From Pseudomonas arsenicoxydans (GTDB lineage: Bacteria; Pseudomonadota; Gammaproteobacteria; Pseudomonadales; Pseudomonadaceae), in contig NZ_RCZE01000003.1 of assembly GCF_006438915.1 (NCBI RefSeq), positions 438,426 through 502,425 of the forward strand: a stretch of DNA of 64,000 nucleotides. Reading direction: 5' to 3'. Of this stretch, positions 9,899 through 18,379 are shown piece by piece (the first letter of the stretch is position 1; every line of letters starts with the position of its first letter). The translations under genes and the position numbers were made by a program. The notes beneath the pieces were generated by a model. It had not been told where the DNA came from, searched no databases, and saw only the letters and a list, made by a program, of their open reading frames with translations.

Positions 9899-10270
9899 GT
9901 GTTCGTAAAAGCGCTTCGTGTCGGCCTTGGCCAACTGATCATCTTCATCGACTTCATCACCCGCCCCGGCAAGAAGCAGCGCGCTGCCGAGGCGCAAGCC
10001 AAGGTCAACTCCGCCGCCAAGGACCTGACCCTGTATCAATTCCACGCCTGCCCGTTCTGCGTGAAAACCCGCCGCAGCCTGCGTCGCCTGAATGTGCCGG
10101 TGGCACTGCGTGATGCGAAGAACAACGAACAGGATCGCCAGACCCTGCTGGAGCAAGGTGGCAAGATCAAGGTGCCGTGCCTGCGTATTGAAGAAAATGG
10201 GCAGACCACCTGGATGTATGAGTCCAAGGTGATTATTGATTATCTGGATAAGCGGTTTGCTGCTGCTTGA
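9899..10270 (+). CDS. Glutaredoxin / GST N-terminal-domain protein
   Basis: A 123-residue thioredoxin-fold protein. An N-terminal hydrophobic stretch (ALRVGLGQLIIFIDFI) suggests a membrane anchor, then a glutaredoxin domain with the redox motif CPFC (FHACPFCVKTRRSLRR, about residue 51) and the cis-Pro region KIKVPCLRI; the end reads SKVIIDYLDKRF, like the GST N-domain. It probably uses glutathione. The start is GTG 9899 with GTGAGG upstream. A terminator follows at 10316. Confidence 0.87.
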   Translation: MFVKALRVGLGQLIIFIDFITRPGKKQRAAEAQAKVNSAAKDLTLYQFHACPFCVKTRRSLRRLNVPVALRDAKNNEQDRQTLLEQGGKIKVPCLRIEENGQTTWMYESKVIIDYLDKRFAAA

Positions 10271-10315
10271 TGGTTGTGTGGTGAGCTGACTGACTCCACC
10301 ACAAATCCCAGTCAA

Positions 10316-10345
10316 AAATAAACCGGCCCAATGGCCGGTTTATTT
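10316..10345. terminator. Bidirectional terminator-like hairpin
   Basis: Perfect 13-bp stem (AAATAAACCGGCC and its complement) with loop CAAT, 45 bp after the glutaredoxin stop; the T-rich 3' arm runs into TTTGTTTC. Confidence 0.85.
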
Positions 10346-10378
10346 GTTTCTACCCTCCCCTCAAGTGGGTGGTCTGGC

Positions 10379-10466
10379 GCCTTCGCGAGCAAGCCCGCTC
10401 CCACATTCAACCGCATGCCCCTGAACGAACGCGGTTGAATGTGGGAGCGGGCTTGCTCGCGAAGGC
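10379..10466. repeat. REP pair (inverted)
   Basis: Inverted pair built on GAGCAAGCCCGCTCCCA; the symmetry extends through a further CATTCAACCGC arm, so the whole element can fold into one long hairpin. Confidence 0.88.
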
Positions 10467-10527
10467 TTCCGCACAGGCGATATATCCTTATCGCCAAACT
10501 TTTCGTAAACAAAATCGAAAACATTAT

Positions 10528-10555
10528 TTGCTTTCTTTGTATACAAAAGCATAAT
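10528..10555 (+). promoter_or_regulatory. Candidate promoter with palindromic TTTGTATACAAA operator
   Basis: TTGCTT (10528-10533) and CATAAT (10550-10555) are separated by 16 bp, and the perfect palindrome TTTGTATACAAA (10536-10547) fills the spacer. The same core recurs at 13415 and 13609 in the urate/allantoin cluster. The remaining ~120 bp leader to the permease start contains small complementary stretches (GACC/GGTC; ACCC/GGGT) but no RNA family I recognise. Confidence 0.55.
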
Positions 10556-10675
10556 CCACTTCGAGCGAGTTCCTGACCAGACGGTCAACAAATTCGCAAG
10601 TGCCTCAAAGGATCGCTGCCACCCTCATGGGTCCGGTCCTGGAAATAACAATAAAACTCTTGAGGAGTATTCGCT

Positions 10676-12025
10676 GTGGAAAGCCGCAAATCCGAAGCAT
10701 CGACGCTGGAACTCTCGCCGCCGTTACGCAATGGCTTGCTTGAGCGCATCTTCAAACTCACCTTGCACGGCACCACGGTGAAGACCGAGCTGATCGCCGG
10801 TCTGACAACCTTTATCACCATGGCTTACATCATCTTCGTCAACCCCAACATCATGGCCGACGCCGGGATCGATCACGGCGCAGCGTTTGTGGCGACCTGC
10901 ATCGCGGCTGCGCTGGGTTGCCTGTTGATGGGCCTCTACGCCAACTGGCCCGTCGGCTTGGCGCCGGGCATGGGCCTGAACGCTTTCTTCACCTACACCG
11001 TGGTCGGCACCATGGGCTACAACTGGGAAACCGCCCTCGGCGCGGTGTTTGTTTCCGGTGTGTTGTTCATGATCCTGACCTTTTCCAGGATTCGCGAATG
11101 GCTGCTCAACAGCATTCCAGTGAGCCTGCGCTTCGCCATGGGCGCCGGCGTCGGTTTGTTCCTGGGCCTGATCGGCCTGAAAACCGCAGGCATCGTTGTC
11201 GATAGTCCGGCCACCTTGATCAAGCTCGGCTCCCTGCGCGAACCCGGCCCGCTGCTCGCCGCCGTCTGCTTCCTGATGATCGCCATCCTCAGCTACCACA
11301 AAGTGTTCGGCGCAATCCTCATCAGCATCATCACCGTGACCCTGGCCGGTTGGGGCCTGGGCCTGGTGCACTACGAGGGCATCATGTCGGCCCCGCCGAG
11401 CCTTGCCCCGACCTGGATGGCGATGAACCTGGCCGGAGTGTTCAACGTCAGCATGATCAGCGTGGTCCTGGCGTTCCTCTTCGTGCACATGTTCGACACC
11501 GCCGGCACCCTGATGGGCGTGGCCCAGCGCGCCAACCTGGTCGGCGCCGACGGGCGAATCGAGAACCTCTCCCGCGCCATGAAAGCCGACAGTGCTTCCA
11601 GCGTCTTTGGCGCGATCGTGGGTGTTCCGCCGGTCACCAGTTATGTTGAAAGTGCAGCGGGTGTTGCTGCGGGTGGTCGGACTGGTCTTACCGCGGTGAC
11701 CGTCGGTGTGCTATTTATTGCCGCGATGTTCTTCGCACCACTGGCCGGGATGATTCCCGCCTATGCCACCGCCGGCGCGCTGATTTATGTGGCGATGCTG
11801 ATGATGGGCGGTATGAAGCACATCGAATGGGACGAAGCGACCGACAGCATTCCGGCCATCGTTACCGCAATCATGATGCCGCTGACCTTCTCGGTCGCCG
11901 ACGGCATTGCACTGGGTTTCATCACCTATGTGGCGCTGAAGGCCGGCACCGGTAAGTACAAGGAAATCTCCGTCAGCTTGTGGGTGCTCTGCGCAATCTT
12001 CATCGCCAAGTTCATTTTCTTGTAA
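10676..12025 (+). CDS. Purine permease, AzgA-type NCS2 (hypoxanthine/guanine/adenine)
   Basis: A 449-residue inner-membrane permease of the AzgA-like branch of nucleobase:cation symporter-2. Diagnostic segments are ELIAGLTTFITMAYIIFVNP (about residue 37), WPVGLAPGMGLNAFF, the FDTAGTLMGVA helix and GVPPVTSYVESAAGVAAGGR. This branch carries hypoxanthine, guanine and/or adenine by proton symport. Start is GTG 10676 with TTGAGGAG upstream. The shared operator upstream ties it to the purine catabolic genes that follow, although an unrelated exporter gene lies between. Confidence 0.92.
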   Translation: MESRKSEASTLELSPPLRNGLLERIFKLTLHGTTVKTELIAGLTTFITMAYIIFVNPNIMADAGIDHGAAFVATCIAAALGCLLMGLYANWPVGLAPGMGLNAFFTYTVVGTMGYNWETALGAVFVSGVLFMILTFSRIREWLLNSIPVSLRFAMGAGVGLFLGLIGLKTAGIVVDSPATLIKLGSLREPGPLLAAVCFLMIAILSYHKVFGAILISIITVTLAGWGLGLVHYEGIMSAPPSLAPTWMAMNLAGVFNVSMISVVLAFLFVHMFDTAGTLMGVAQRANLVGADGRIENLSRAMKADSASSVFGAIVGVPPVTSYVESAAGVAAGGRTGLTAVTVGVLFIAAMFFAPLAGMIPAYATAGALIYVAMLMMGGMKHIEWDEATDSIPAIVTAIMMPLTFSVADGIALGFITYVALKAGTGKYKEISVSLWVLCAIFIAKFIFL

Positions 12026-12063
12026 GCGCTTACGTTTCAAACACAGTGTTTCAAAACAGCCTC

Positions 12064-12084
12064 ACCCCACCGGGTGGGGCTTTT
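12064..12084 (+). terminator. Terminator after purine permease
   Basis: ACCCCACCGGGTGGGG stem-loop followed by CTTTT, 39 bp after the permease stop and just upstream of the next ribosome-binding site. Confidence 0.6.
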
Positions 12085-12103
12085 GCACAAATGGAGGAAA
12101 GTG

Positions 12104-12730
12104 ATGAGTCTGGAAACCTGGCTGCTGTTCAGCGGCGCTGCGCTGGTGGTGATCCTGATCCCGGGGCCCCTGTCGTTGCTGATGATCAGCAACAGTTTGA
12201 ATTACGGTTTGCGCCGCTCCTACCCGGCGTTTCTCGGTGGCGTGATTGCTTCGATCTGCTTGCTCAGTGCTTCCGCGCTGGGTCTGGGCGCCTTGCTGCT
12301 GGCGTCGGAACAGCTGTTCAGCGCGCTGAAAATCGTCGGGGCGCTGTACCTGTTCTACCTCGCCTGGCAGAGCTGGCAGCAATCGCGCCAGCCATCGGTG
12401 GGCGCCGAAGTGCCTCAGGCGGCGCCGGTGCCACGTTTTCGTGCACTGTTCGGGCGTGCGTTTGTGCTGGGCGCGAGCAATCCGAAAGACATTCTGTTTT
12501 TTGCCGCTTTCTTGCCGCAGTTTCTGAGCGCGGAACAACCGTTTTTGCCGCAGTTGCTGGTGATGATTGCGACCTGGACCGTGCTCGACCTGCTGTGCAA
12601 ATTGGCTTATGGGCTGGGTGCGCATGGCGCGGCGCGATATCTGCGCAGTGGCAAGGGGCAGAGCTGGTTTAATCGAGTGAGTGCGGCGCTGTTTGGTGGT
12701 GCAGGCGCCGCATCCCTTTTGAGCCGCTAA
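12104..12730 (+). CDS. LysE/RhtB family exporter
   Basis: A 208-residue inner-membrane exporter with about six hydrophobic segments. The LysE/RhtB signature is visible as ALVVILIPGPLSLLMISNSL (residues 12-31), followed by LKIVGALYLFYLAWQSW and FVLGASNPKDILFFAAFLPQ. Family members export amino acids or similar metabolites; the substrate is not evident. ATG 12104 has GGAGGAA at 12094-12100; the upstream in-frame ATG at 12074 falls inside the preceding terminator. Confidence 0.88.
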   Translation: MSLETWLLFSGAALVVILIPGPLSLLMISNSLNYGLRRSYPAFLGGVIASICLLSASALGLGALLLASEQLFSALKIVGALYLFYLAWQSWQQSRQPSVGAEVPQAAPVPRFRALFGRAFVLGASNPKDILFFAAFLPQFLSAEQPFLPQLLVMIATWTVLDLLCKLAYGLGAHGAARYLRSGKGQSWFNRVSAALFGGAGAASLLSR

Positions 12731-12733
12731 AAG

Positions 12734-12811
12734 CTTCGCGAGCAAGCCCGCTCCCACATTTGATCTCCGTTGCACTGACGTTCAAATGTGGGAGCGGGCT
12801 TGCTCGCGAAG
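12734..12811. repeat. REP pair (inverted)
   Basis: Inverted CTTCGCGAGCAAGCCCGCTC copies separated by about 25 bp, immediately after the LysE-type exporter stop. Confidence 0.88.
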
Positions 12812-12844
12812 GGGTCAGCAGCCACACCAGATTTCTTGAAGACG

Positions 12845-12870
12845 AAAAAAAGCCCGCAGTGTGAGCGGGC
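12845..12870 (-). terminator. Terminator for hiuH
   Basis: On the minus strand GCCCGC-TCACACT-GCGGGC is followed by seven T residues, 60 bp past the hiuH stop. Confidence 0.85.
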
Positions 12871-12929
12871 GAAAGACCAAAGAAGCTATATGCGCAGTCG
12901 CTTCCAGGTTGAGGCAGCTGCTTGGGGGA

Positions 12930-13283
12930 TCAGCTGCCGCGGTACGTGGAATAGCTGTACGGCGAAATCAGCAGCGGCACATGGTAGTGATCCTGTTCCG
13001 CAGAGATGCCGAAACGCAGCACCACTACATCGAGAAACGCCGGCTCCGGCAGCTGAACGCCACGGGCGCGGTAGTAATCGCCCGCATGAAACTGAACCTG
13101 ATAGACCCCGGTACGGTAGTCATCGCCTTGCAGCAGCGGTGCATCGACACGGCCATCGCTGTTGGTTGTCGCACTGGCGACCAATTCCAGCTGAGAACCT
13201 TCAACACGGTACAACTCGACCTTGATCGAGCTGCCCGGGCAACCGTGTGCAGCGTCCAAAACGTGTGTTGTCAAACGTCCCAT
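12930..13283 (-). CDS. hiuH: 5-hydroxyisourate hydrolase (transthyretin-like)
   Basis: Hydrolyses 5-hydroxyisourate, the product of urate oxidation, to OHCU. The 117-residue protein starts GRLTTHVLDAAHGCPGSSI with the active-site His, has a central Arg-containing strand and ends in the diagnostic YRGS tetrapeptide. The frame extends upstream to 13370, but MGRLTTHVLD is the family start. It is divergent from puuE, uraD and the rest of the cluster, which supply the next steps. Confidence 0.95.
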   Translation of the reverse strand: MGRLTTHVLDAAHGCPGSSIKVELYRVEGSQLELVASATTNSDGRVDAPLLQGDDYRTGVYQVQFHAGDYYRARGVQLPEPAFLDVVVLRFGISAEQDHYHVPLLISPYSYSTYRGS

Positions 13284-13413
13284 TGATTCTGCGCGCCTGC
13301 CTGCGTGGAGCAGCCAGACCTCGCGCCTCCCGAAGTCAGTTGAAAAGGAGACCGCACCGATTCGGAGCACGAATCACTGCGGCGAGCGATTGATTAAGAC
13401 ACTTTTCAAAAAA

Positions 13414-13425
13414 ATTGTACACAAT
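13414..13425 (-). promoter_or_regulatory. Operator-like palindrome / extended -10 for hiuH
   Basis: ATTGTACACAAT differs from the palindromes at 10536 and 13609 only at the centre. On the minus strand it contains TGTGTACAAT, an extended -10 (TGnTACAAT), pointing at hiuH, so a repressor here would block that promoter. Confidence 0.45.
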
Positions 13426-13589
13426 AAAAACGACATATTTCCCGCCATGCCCGCCAGTCGCAAATTTTCAGCGAATTTCCGCCACACCCTACGATCAGCG
13501 GCCCCTCTATCCTTTAGCTGACTAGTCAGGCAGGTTTCTTGCAATACCAGTCATTCATGACAGTTCGCGAAAAATGCAGAAATTCAGGC

Positions 13590-13618
13590 TTACAAAGTGG
13601 ATATAAAGTTGTATACAA
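13590..13618 (+). promoter_or_regulatory. Candidate puuE promoter with TTGTATACAA operator
   Basis: TTACAA (13590-13595), 16-bp spacer and TATACA (13612-13617), with the perfect palindrome TTGTATACAA (13609-13618) covering the -10. The 419-bp intergenic region between hiuH and puuE holds this and the 13414 site; nothing else was recognised in it. Confidence 0.5.
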
Positions 13619-13702
13619 TCAGTCCATCGCTGTGACGCCAGCCTGAATTCCATCGCCAAGGCGCCACACAACCTGTCAACACGAATAAGAAGGAAGACTG
13701 CA

Positions 13703-14629
13703 GTGAGCGCTGACTACCCACGCGACCTGATCGGTTACGGCAGTAACCCTCCTCACCCACACTGGCCGGGCAATGCCCGCATCGCCTTGTCTTTCGTACT
13801 CAATTACGAAGAAGGCGGCGAGCGCAACATCCTGCACGGCGATAAAGAATCCGAAGCCTTCCTCTCCGAAATGGTCTCGGCGCAGCCGCTTCAAGGCGCG
13901 CGCAACATGAGCATGGAATCCCTTTACGAGTATGGCAGCCGTGCCGGCGTCTGGCGGATTCTGAAGCTGTTCAAGGAATTCGACATTCCGCTGACCATCT
14001 TCGCCGTCGCCATGGCCGCCCAGCGCCACCCGGACGTGATCCGCGCGATGGTCGATGCCGGCCACGAGATCTGCAGTCACGGCTACCGCTGGATCGACTA
14101 CCAGTACATGGACGAAGCGCAGGAACGCGAGCACATGCTCGAAGCGATCCGCGTCCTCACCGAAATCACTGGCGAACGCCCACTGGGCTGGTACACCGGT
14201 CGCACCGGCCCGAACACCCGTCGACTGGTGATGGAAGAAGGTGGTTTCCTCTACGACTGCGACACCTACGACGACGACCTGCCCTACTGGGAACCGAACA
14301 ACCCGACCGGCAAGCCGCACCTGGTGATCCCGTACACCCTGGACACCAACGACATGCGCTTCACCCAGGTCCAGGGTTTCAACAAGGGCGACGACTTTTT
14401 TGAATACCTCAAGGACGCCTTCGACGTGCTTTACGCTGAAGGCGCCGAAGCCCCGAAGATGCTGTCGATCGGCCTGCACTGCCGCCTGATTGGCCGTCCG
14501 GCGCGTCTGGCGTCGCTCAAGCGCTTTATCGAATACGCTAAAAGTCATGAACAGGTGTGGTTCAGCCGCCGCGTCGACATCGCGCGCCACTGGCACGAAA
14601 CCCACCCGTACCAAGGGGCTGCCCAATGA
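13703..14629 (+). CDS. puuE: Allantoinase, polysaccharide-deacetylase type
   Basis: Cofactor-independent allantoinase of the NodB/polysaccharide deacetylase fold, opening the hydantoin ring of allantoin to allantoate. The 308 residues begin YPRDLIGYGSNPPHPHWPG, then RIALSFVLNYEEGGE (fold strand 1), EICSHGYRWIDYQYMD (metal-site-like His) and GWYTGRTGPNTRRLV. Start is GTG 13703 with AGAAGGA upstream. The stop overlaps the ATG of uraD (ATGA), so the two are coupled. Confidence 0.95.
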   Translation: MSADYPRDLIGYGSNPPHPHWPGNARIALSFVLNYEEGGERNILHGDKESEAFLSEMVSAQPLQGARNMSMESLYEYGSRAGVWRILKLFKEFDIPLTIFAVAMAAQRHPDVIRAMVDAGHEICSHGYRWIDYQYMDEAQEREHMLEAIRVLTEITGERPLGWYTGRTGPNTRRLVMEEGGFLYDCDTYDDDLPYWEPNNPTGKPHLVIPYTLDTNDMRFTQVQGFNKGDDFFEYLKDAFDVLYAEGAEAPKMLSIGLHCRLIGRPARLASLKRFIEYAKSHEQVWFSRRVDIARHWHETHPYQGAAQ

Positions 14630-15141
14630 GCACCTTTCAAACGCTGAAGCCATCGAGCCTGAGCCGCGATGCGTTCGTCGCCGCTTTCGCCGACATCTAC
14701 GAACATTCGCCATGGGTGGCCGAGAAGGCCTTCGACCTGGGCCAGGACGCCTCGATCGACGAGATCGAAACCCTGCACCAGCGCATGAGCGACATCCTGT
14801 TGAGCGCCGATCACGCAAGCCAGCTGGCTTTGATCAACGCTCACCCGGACCTGGCAGGCCGTGCGGCCGTCCAGGGAGAACTGACCGAAGCCAGCACCAA
14901 TGAACAGGCTGGCGCCGGTATTCACCAATGCACGGCCGAAGAGTTCCAACGCTTCACCGAGCTGAACGACGCCTATAAAGCCAAGTTCAAGTTTCCCTTC
15001 ATCATGGCGGTAAAAGGCAGCAACCGGCATCAGATCCTCGCGGCGTTCGAAACGCGCATTCACAATTCGGTCGACACCGAGTTCAAATGCGCGCTGGCAG
15101 AGATCAACAAGATTGCGTTGTTCCGTTTACTGACCCTATAG
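14626..15141 (+). CDS. uraD: OHCU decarboxylase
   Basis: Decarboxylates 2-oxo-4-hydroxy-4-carboxy-5-ureidoimidazoline to S-allantoin. The 171-residue product has the catalytic histidine in LALINAHPDLAGRAA (about residue 70) and the helix EFQRFTELNDAYKAKFKFPF followed by GSNRHQIL, all typical of UraD. The correct start is the ATG overlapping the puuE stop rather than the upstream in-frame one at 14557. Confidence 0.95.
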   Translation: MSTFQTLKPSSLSRDAFVAAFADIYEHSPWVAEKAFDLGQDASIDEIETLHQRMSDILLSADHASQLALINAHPDLAGRAAVQGELTEASTNEQAGAGIHQCTAEEFQRFTELNDAYKAKFKFPFIMAVKGSNRHQILAAFETRIHNSVDTEFKCALAEINKIALFRLLTL

Positions 15142-15233
15142 CGAGCTTTGCCCGAGCGACATTGAACGCATACATACATCGCCCAGGGCACTGCAAGCAT
15201 CCCAAGCCAACTTATTAAAGGCAGACAAGAAGA

Positions 15234-16229
15234 ATGAAAGCTTACGCCGTACCTTTCGAGAAGTTCGTCAACCTGGCCGATGCCCGCCTGGGCACCAAAA
15301 TCATCTCGGTCACCGATGACTGGTTCGCTGATGCCAACCGCCTGTTCCAGCCGACCCCGGCTGTGTGGAAAGAAGGCGTGTTCGATGACAACGGCAAGTG
15401 GATGGACGGCTGGGAGTCGCGCCGCAAGCGCTTCGAAGGCTACGACAGCGCCGTGATCCGCCTTGGTGTACCGGGCTCGATCAAAGGCGTCGACATCGAC
15501 ACTTCATTCTTCACCGGCAACTTCCCGCCGTCGGCTTCCCTGGAAGCCTGTTTCCTGGCTGAAGGCGAGCCAACTGAAAACACCCAGTGGGTTGAGGTGC
15601 TGTCCGCTGTAGAGCTGCAAGGCAACAGCCACCACTTCCACGAAATCAACAACGATCAGGCGTTCAGCCACCTGCGCTTCAACATCTACCCGGATGGCGG
15701 CGTGGCCCGTCTGCGCGTGTACGGTGTGCCACACCGCGACTGGTCCGCTGTGGGCGATAACGAGCAAATCGATCTGGCAGCAGCGCTGAATGGTGGCCGC
15801 GCCCTCGCCTGCTCCGATGAACACTTCGGCCGCATGAGCAACATCCTTAACCCGGGCCGTGGCATCAACATGGGCGACGGCTGGGAAACCGCTCGTCGTC
15901 GTACCCCGGGCAATGACTGGGTGATCGTCGCGCTGGGCCATGCCGGTGAAGTCGAGAAAGTCATCGTCGACACCCTGCACTTCAAGGGCAACTACCCGGA
16001 CACGTGCTCGATCCAGGGCGCATTCGTGAAAGGCGGCACCGACAGCCAGATCGAAACCCAATCGTTGTTCTGGCGCGAACTGCTGCCGGCGCAGAAACTG
16101 GAAATGCACGCCGAACACACCTTCGCCGAGCAGATCAAGGCACTGGGTCCAATCACCCATATCCGTCTGAACGTGTTCCCGGATGGTGGTGTGAGCCGCT
16201 TGCGCGTTCTCGGCAAGGTCGCTAAATAA
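15234..16229 (+). CDS. alc: Allantoicase
   Basis: Hydrolyses allantoate to ureidoglycolate and urea. The 331-residue protein is a tandem duplication of a jelly-roll domain: [16 protein letters not shown] pairs with [15 protein letters not shown], and [19 protein letters not shown] with [19 protein letters not shown]. An AGAAGA lies just before the ATG. It is 92 bp after uraD in the same direction and probably in the same operon. Confidence 0.95.
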   Translation: MKAYAVPFEKFVNLADARLGTKIISVTDDWFADANRLFQPTPAVWKEGVFDDNGKWMDGWESRRKRFEGYDSAVIRLGVPGSIKGVDIDTSFFTGNFPPSASLEACFLAEGEPTENTQWVEVLSAVELQGNSHHFHEINNDQAFSHLRFNIYPDGGVARLRVYGVPHRDWSAVGDNEQIDLAAALNGGRALACSDEHFGRMSNILNPGRGINMGDGWETARRRTPGNDWVIVALGHAGEVEKVIVDTLHFKGNYPDTCSIQGAFVKGGTDSQIETQSLFWRELLPAQKLEMHAEHTFAEQIKALGPITHIRLNVFPDGGVSRLRVLGKVAK

Positions 16230-16241
16230 GCGGTGAGGCCA

Positions 16242-16306
16242 TTCGCGAGCAAGCCCGCTCCCACATTTGAAATGCATTCCCCTGTGGGAGCGGGCTTGCT
16301 CGCGAA
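16242..16306. repeat. REP pair (inverted)
   Basis: Inverted TTCGCGAGCAAGCCCGCTC copies between alc and allA; it may form an mRNA hairpin between operon genes. Confidence 0.88.
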
Positions 16307-16350
16307 GACGTCAGAACTAACAACACAGAATTTTGGATAAGAAGACCAGC

Positions 16351-16854
16351 ATGCGCACACTGACGATTGAACCGCTGACCAAAGAAGCCTTCGCCCCTTT
16401 CGGTGACGTGATCGAAACCGACGGCAGCGATCACTTCATGATCAACAACGGTTCGACCATGCGCTTTCATAAACTGGCGACGGTGCAAACCGCCACGCCA
16501 GAGGACAACGCGATCATCAGTATCTTCCGCGCCGACGCGCAGGACATGCCGCTGACCGTCAGCATGCTGGAGCGTCACCCGCTGGGCAGCCAGGCGTTTA
16601 TTCCGCTGCTCGGCAACCCTTTTCTGATCGTGGTCGCGCCACTTGGCGATGAACCTGTATCAGGCTTGGTCCGCGCCTTCGTCACCAACGGCAGGCAGGG
16701 CATTAATTACCATCGCGGCGTTTGGCACCACCCGGTGCTGACGATCGAAAAGCGGGATGACTTCCTGGTGGTTGATCGCAGTGGCACAGGCAATAACTGC
16801 GATGAGCATTTTTTCAAAGAGGATGAGCGTTTGATCCTCGCCCCCCACCAATAA
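16351..16854 (+). CDS. allA: Ureidoglycolate lyase
   Basis: Cleaves ureidoglycolate to glyoxylate and urea, the final step after allantoicase. The 167-residue cupin-fold protein begins MRTLTIEPLTKEAFAPFGDV, with the family segments GSQAFIPL (about residue 76), INYHRGVWHHPVL (about residue 117) and DFLVVDRSG. ATG 16351 is chosen over the in-frame start at 16333 because the family opens this way. It lies 50 bp before puuD. Confidence 0.94.
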   Translation: MRTLTIEPLTKEAFAPFGDVIETDGSDHFMINNGSTMRFHKLATVQTATPEDNAIISIFRADAQDMPLTVSMLERHPLGSQAFIPLLGNPFLIVVAPLGDEPVSGLVRAFVTNGRQGINYHRGVWHHPVLTIEKRDDFLVVDRSGTGNNCDEHFFKEDERLILAPHQ

Positions 16855-16904
16855 GAGAAGGTCTGATCACTCGACAACAGGGTGACAGGCGAGAGGTAAA
16901 GACT

Positions 16905-18206
16905 GTGGAAGCACATCTGTTCGAATGGCTGAACCTTAGCGTGCGCTGGGTTCACATGATTACTGGCGTGGCCTGGATCGGTGCGTCGTTCTATTTCGTC
17001 TGGCTGGAAAACAACCTCAATCGGGTCAACCCGAAAAGTGGTCTGGCGGGCGATCTGTGGGCGATCCACGGCGGCGGTATCTATCACCTGGAAAAATACA
17101 AACTGGCTCCACCGACCATGCCGGACAACCTGCACTGGTTCAAATGGGAAGCCTACTTCACCTGGATGTCGGGGATCGCGCTGCTGTGCGTGGTGTTCTA
17201 CTCCAACCCGACGCTGTACCTGCTGGCACCGGGCAGCAGCCTGAGCGGCCCTGAAGGTGTGATGTTGGGCATCGGCTCGCTGTTCGTCGGCTGGTTCGTC
17301 TACTCCTTCCTCTGCGACTCGGCCCTGGGCAAACGCCCTGCCCTGCTCGGTTTCATCCTGTTCGTGCTGATCATTGGCGCCGCTTACGGCTTCAGTAAAG
17401 TGTTCAGCGGTCGTGGTGCGTACCTGCACGTCGGCGCGATCATCGGCACCATCATGGTCGGCAACGTGTTCCGCATCATCATGCCGGCACAGCGCGCACT
17501 GGTTGCCGCGATTGCCGAGAACCGCACGCCCGATCCGGCGCTGCCGGCCAAAGGCTTGCTGCGTTCGCGTCACAACAACTACTTCACCTTGCCGGTGCTG
17601 TTCATCATGATCAGCAACCACTTCCCGAGCACTTACGGCAGCCAATACAACTGGCTGATCCTGGCCGGGATCGCGGTGCTGGCGGTGTTGGTGCGCCACT
17701 ACTTCAACACCCGTCATGACAGCCACAAGTTCGCCTGGACGCTGCCAGTGGCCGCGGTCGGCATGATCAGCCTGGCTTACGTCACCGGCCCTGCGCCGAT
17801 GACCAGCCCGGACGTGGCCAAGGCCCCTGTGAAGATCGAATACCAACCGCTGCCGGAAACCGCAGTGGGCGGAGGTTTGAAACCTGCTGATGCCAAACCC
17901 GCAGAAGCACCCGCCGCCGCACCTGCTCAAGCCTCTAACGCCGGCCCTGGTTTCGACAAGGTCCACAGCGTGATTCAGGAGCGTTGCGCGGTTTGCCACT
18001 CGGCCAAACCGACCAGCCCGTTGTTCAGCGCGGCCCCTGCCGGTGTGATGTTCGACACCCCCGAGCAGATCCGTCAGAACGCGCCGCGCATTCAGGCTCA
18101 GGCCGTCACCAGCCAGATCATGCCACTGGGCAACATCACGCAGATGACCCAGCAGGAACGTGACCTGATTGGTGCCTGGATTGTGCAGGGAGCCCAGACC
18201 AACTAA
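16905..18206 (+). CDS. puuD: Urate hydroxylase PuuD, membrane domain plus cytochrome c
   Basis: Membrane-bound urate oxidase of the PuuD type, which makes 5-hydroxyisourate. The 433 residues have an N-terminal membrane domain of about eight helices, starting LSVRWVHMITGVAWIGASFYFVW, then an Ala/Pro-rich linker (about 320-345) and a C-terminal haem domain with CAVCHS (C-x-x-C-H, about residue 363) and a distal Met candidate in IMPLGNIT. The haem suggests that electrons go to the respiratory chain rather than directly to oxygen. Start is GTG 16905 with GAGAGG upstream. HiuH and UraD take its product onward. Confidence 0.93.
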   Translation: MEAHLFEWLNLSVRWVHMITGVAWIGASFYFVWLENNLNRVNPKSGLAGDLWAIHGGGIYHLEKYKLAPPTMPDNLHWFKWEAYFTWMSGIALLCVVFYSNPTLYLLAPGSSLSGPEGVMLGIGSLFVGWFVYSFLCDSALGKRPALLGFILFVLIIGAAYGFSKVFSGRGAYLHVGAIIGTIMVGNVFRIIMPAQRALVAAIAENRTPDPALPAKGLLRSRHNNYFTLPVLFIMISNHFPSTYGSQYNWLILAGIAVLAVLVRHYFNTRHDSHKFAWTLPVAAVGMISLAYVTGPAPMTSPDVAKAPVKIEYQPLPETAVGGGLKPADAKPAEAPAAAPAQASNAGPGFDKVHSVIQERCAVCHSAKPTSPLFSAAPAGVMFDTPEQIRQNAPRIQAQAVTSQIMPLGNITQMTQQERDLIGAWIVQGAQTN

Positions 18207-18238
18207 GCAACACAGAAGCCTGTGAAAAGCAGGCTTTT

Positions 18239-18329
18239 GTGGCGAGGGGGCTTGCTCCCGCTGGACTGCGTAGCAGTCCCTCTTTTGGGGTCGCTTCGCA
18301 ACCCAGCGGGAGCAAGCTCCCTCGCCACA
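18239..18329. repeat. GTGGCGAGG-type inverted repeat
   Basis: Long inverted repeat with arms TGTGGCGAGG...GCTTGCTCCCGCTGG and internal AGTCCC-rich spacer; the same class as at 25484 and 26328. Confidence 0.85.
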
Positions 18330-18379
18330 GGTCTGCCTGATACAAAAATCACAAGAATAAAAAAGACCCGAGGTGTTGC

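Noticed and set aside
10556..10675. Riboswitch in the purine permease leader
   Set aside because: Only short complementary pieces are visible, with no known aptamer pattern; noted under the promoter entry instead.
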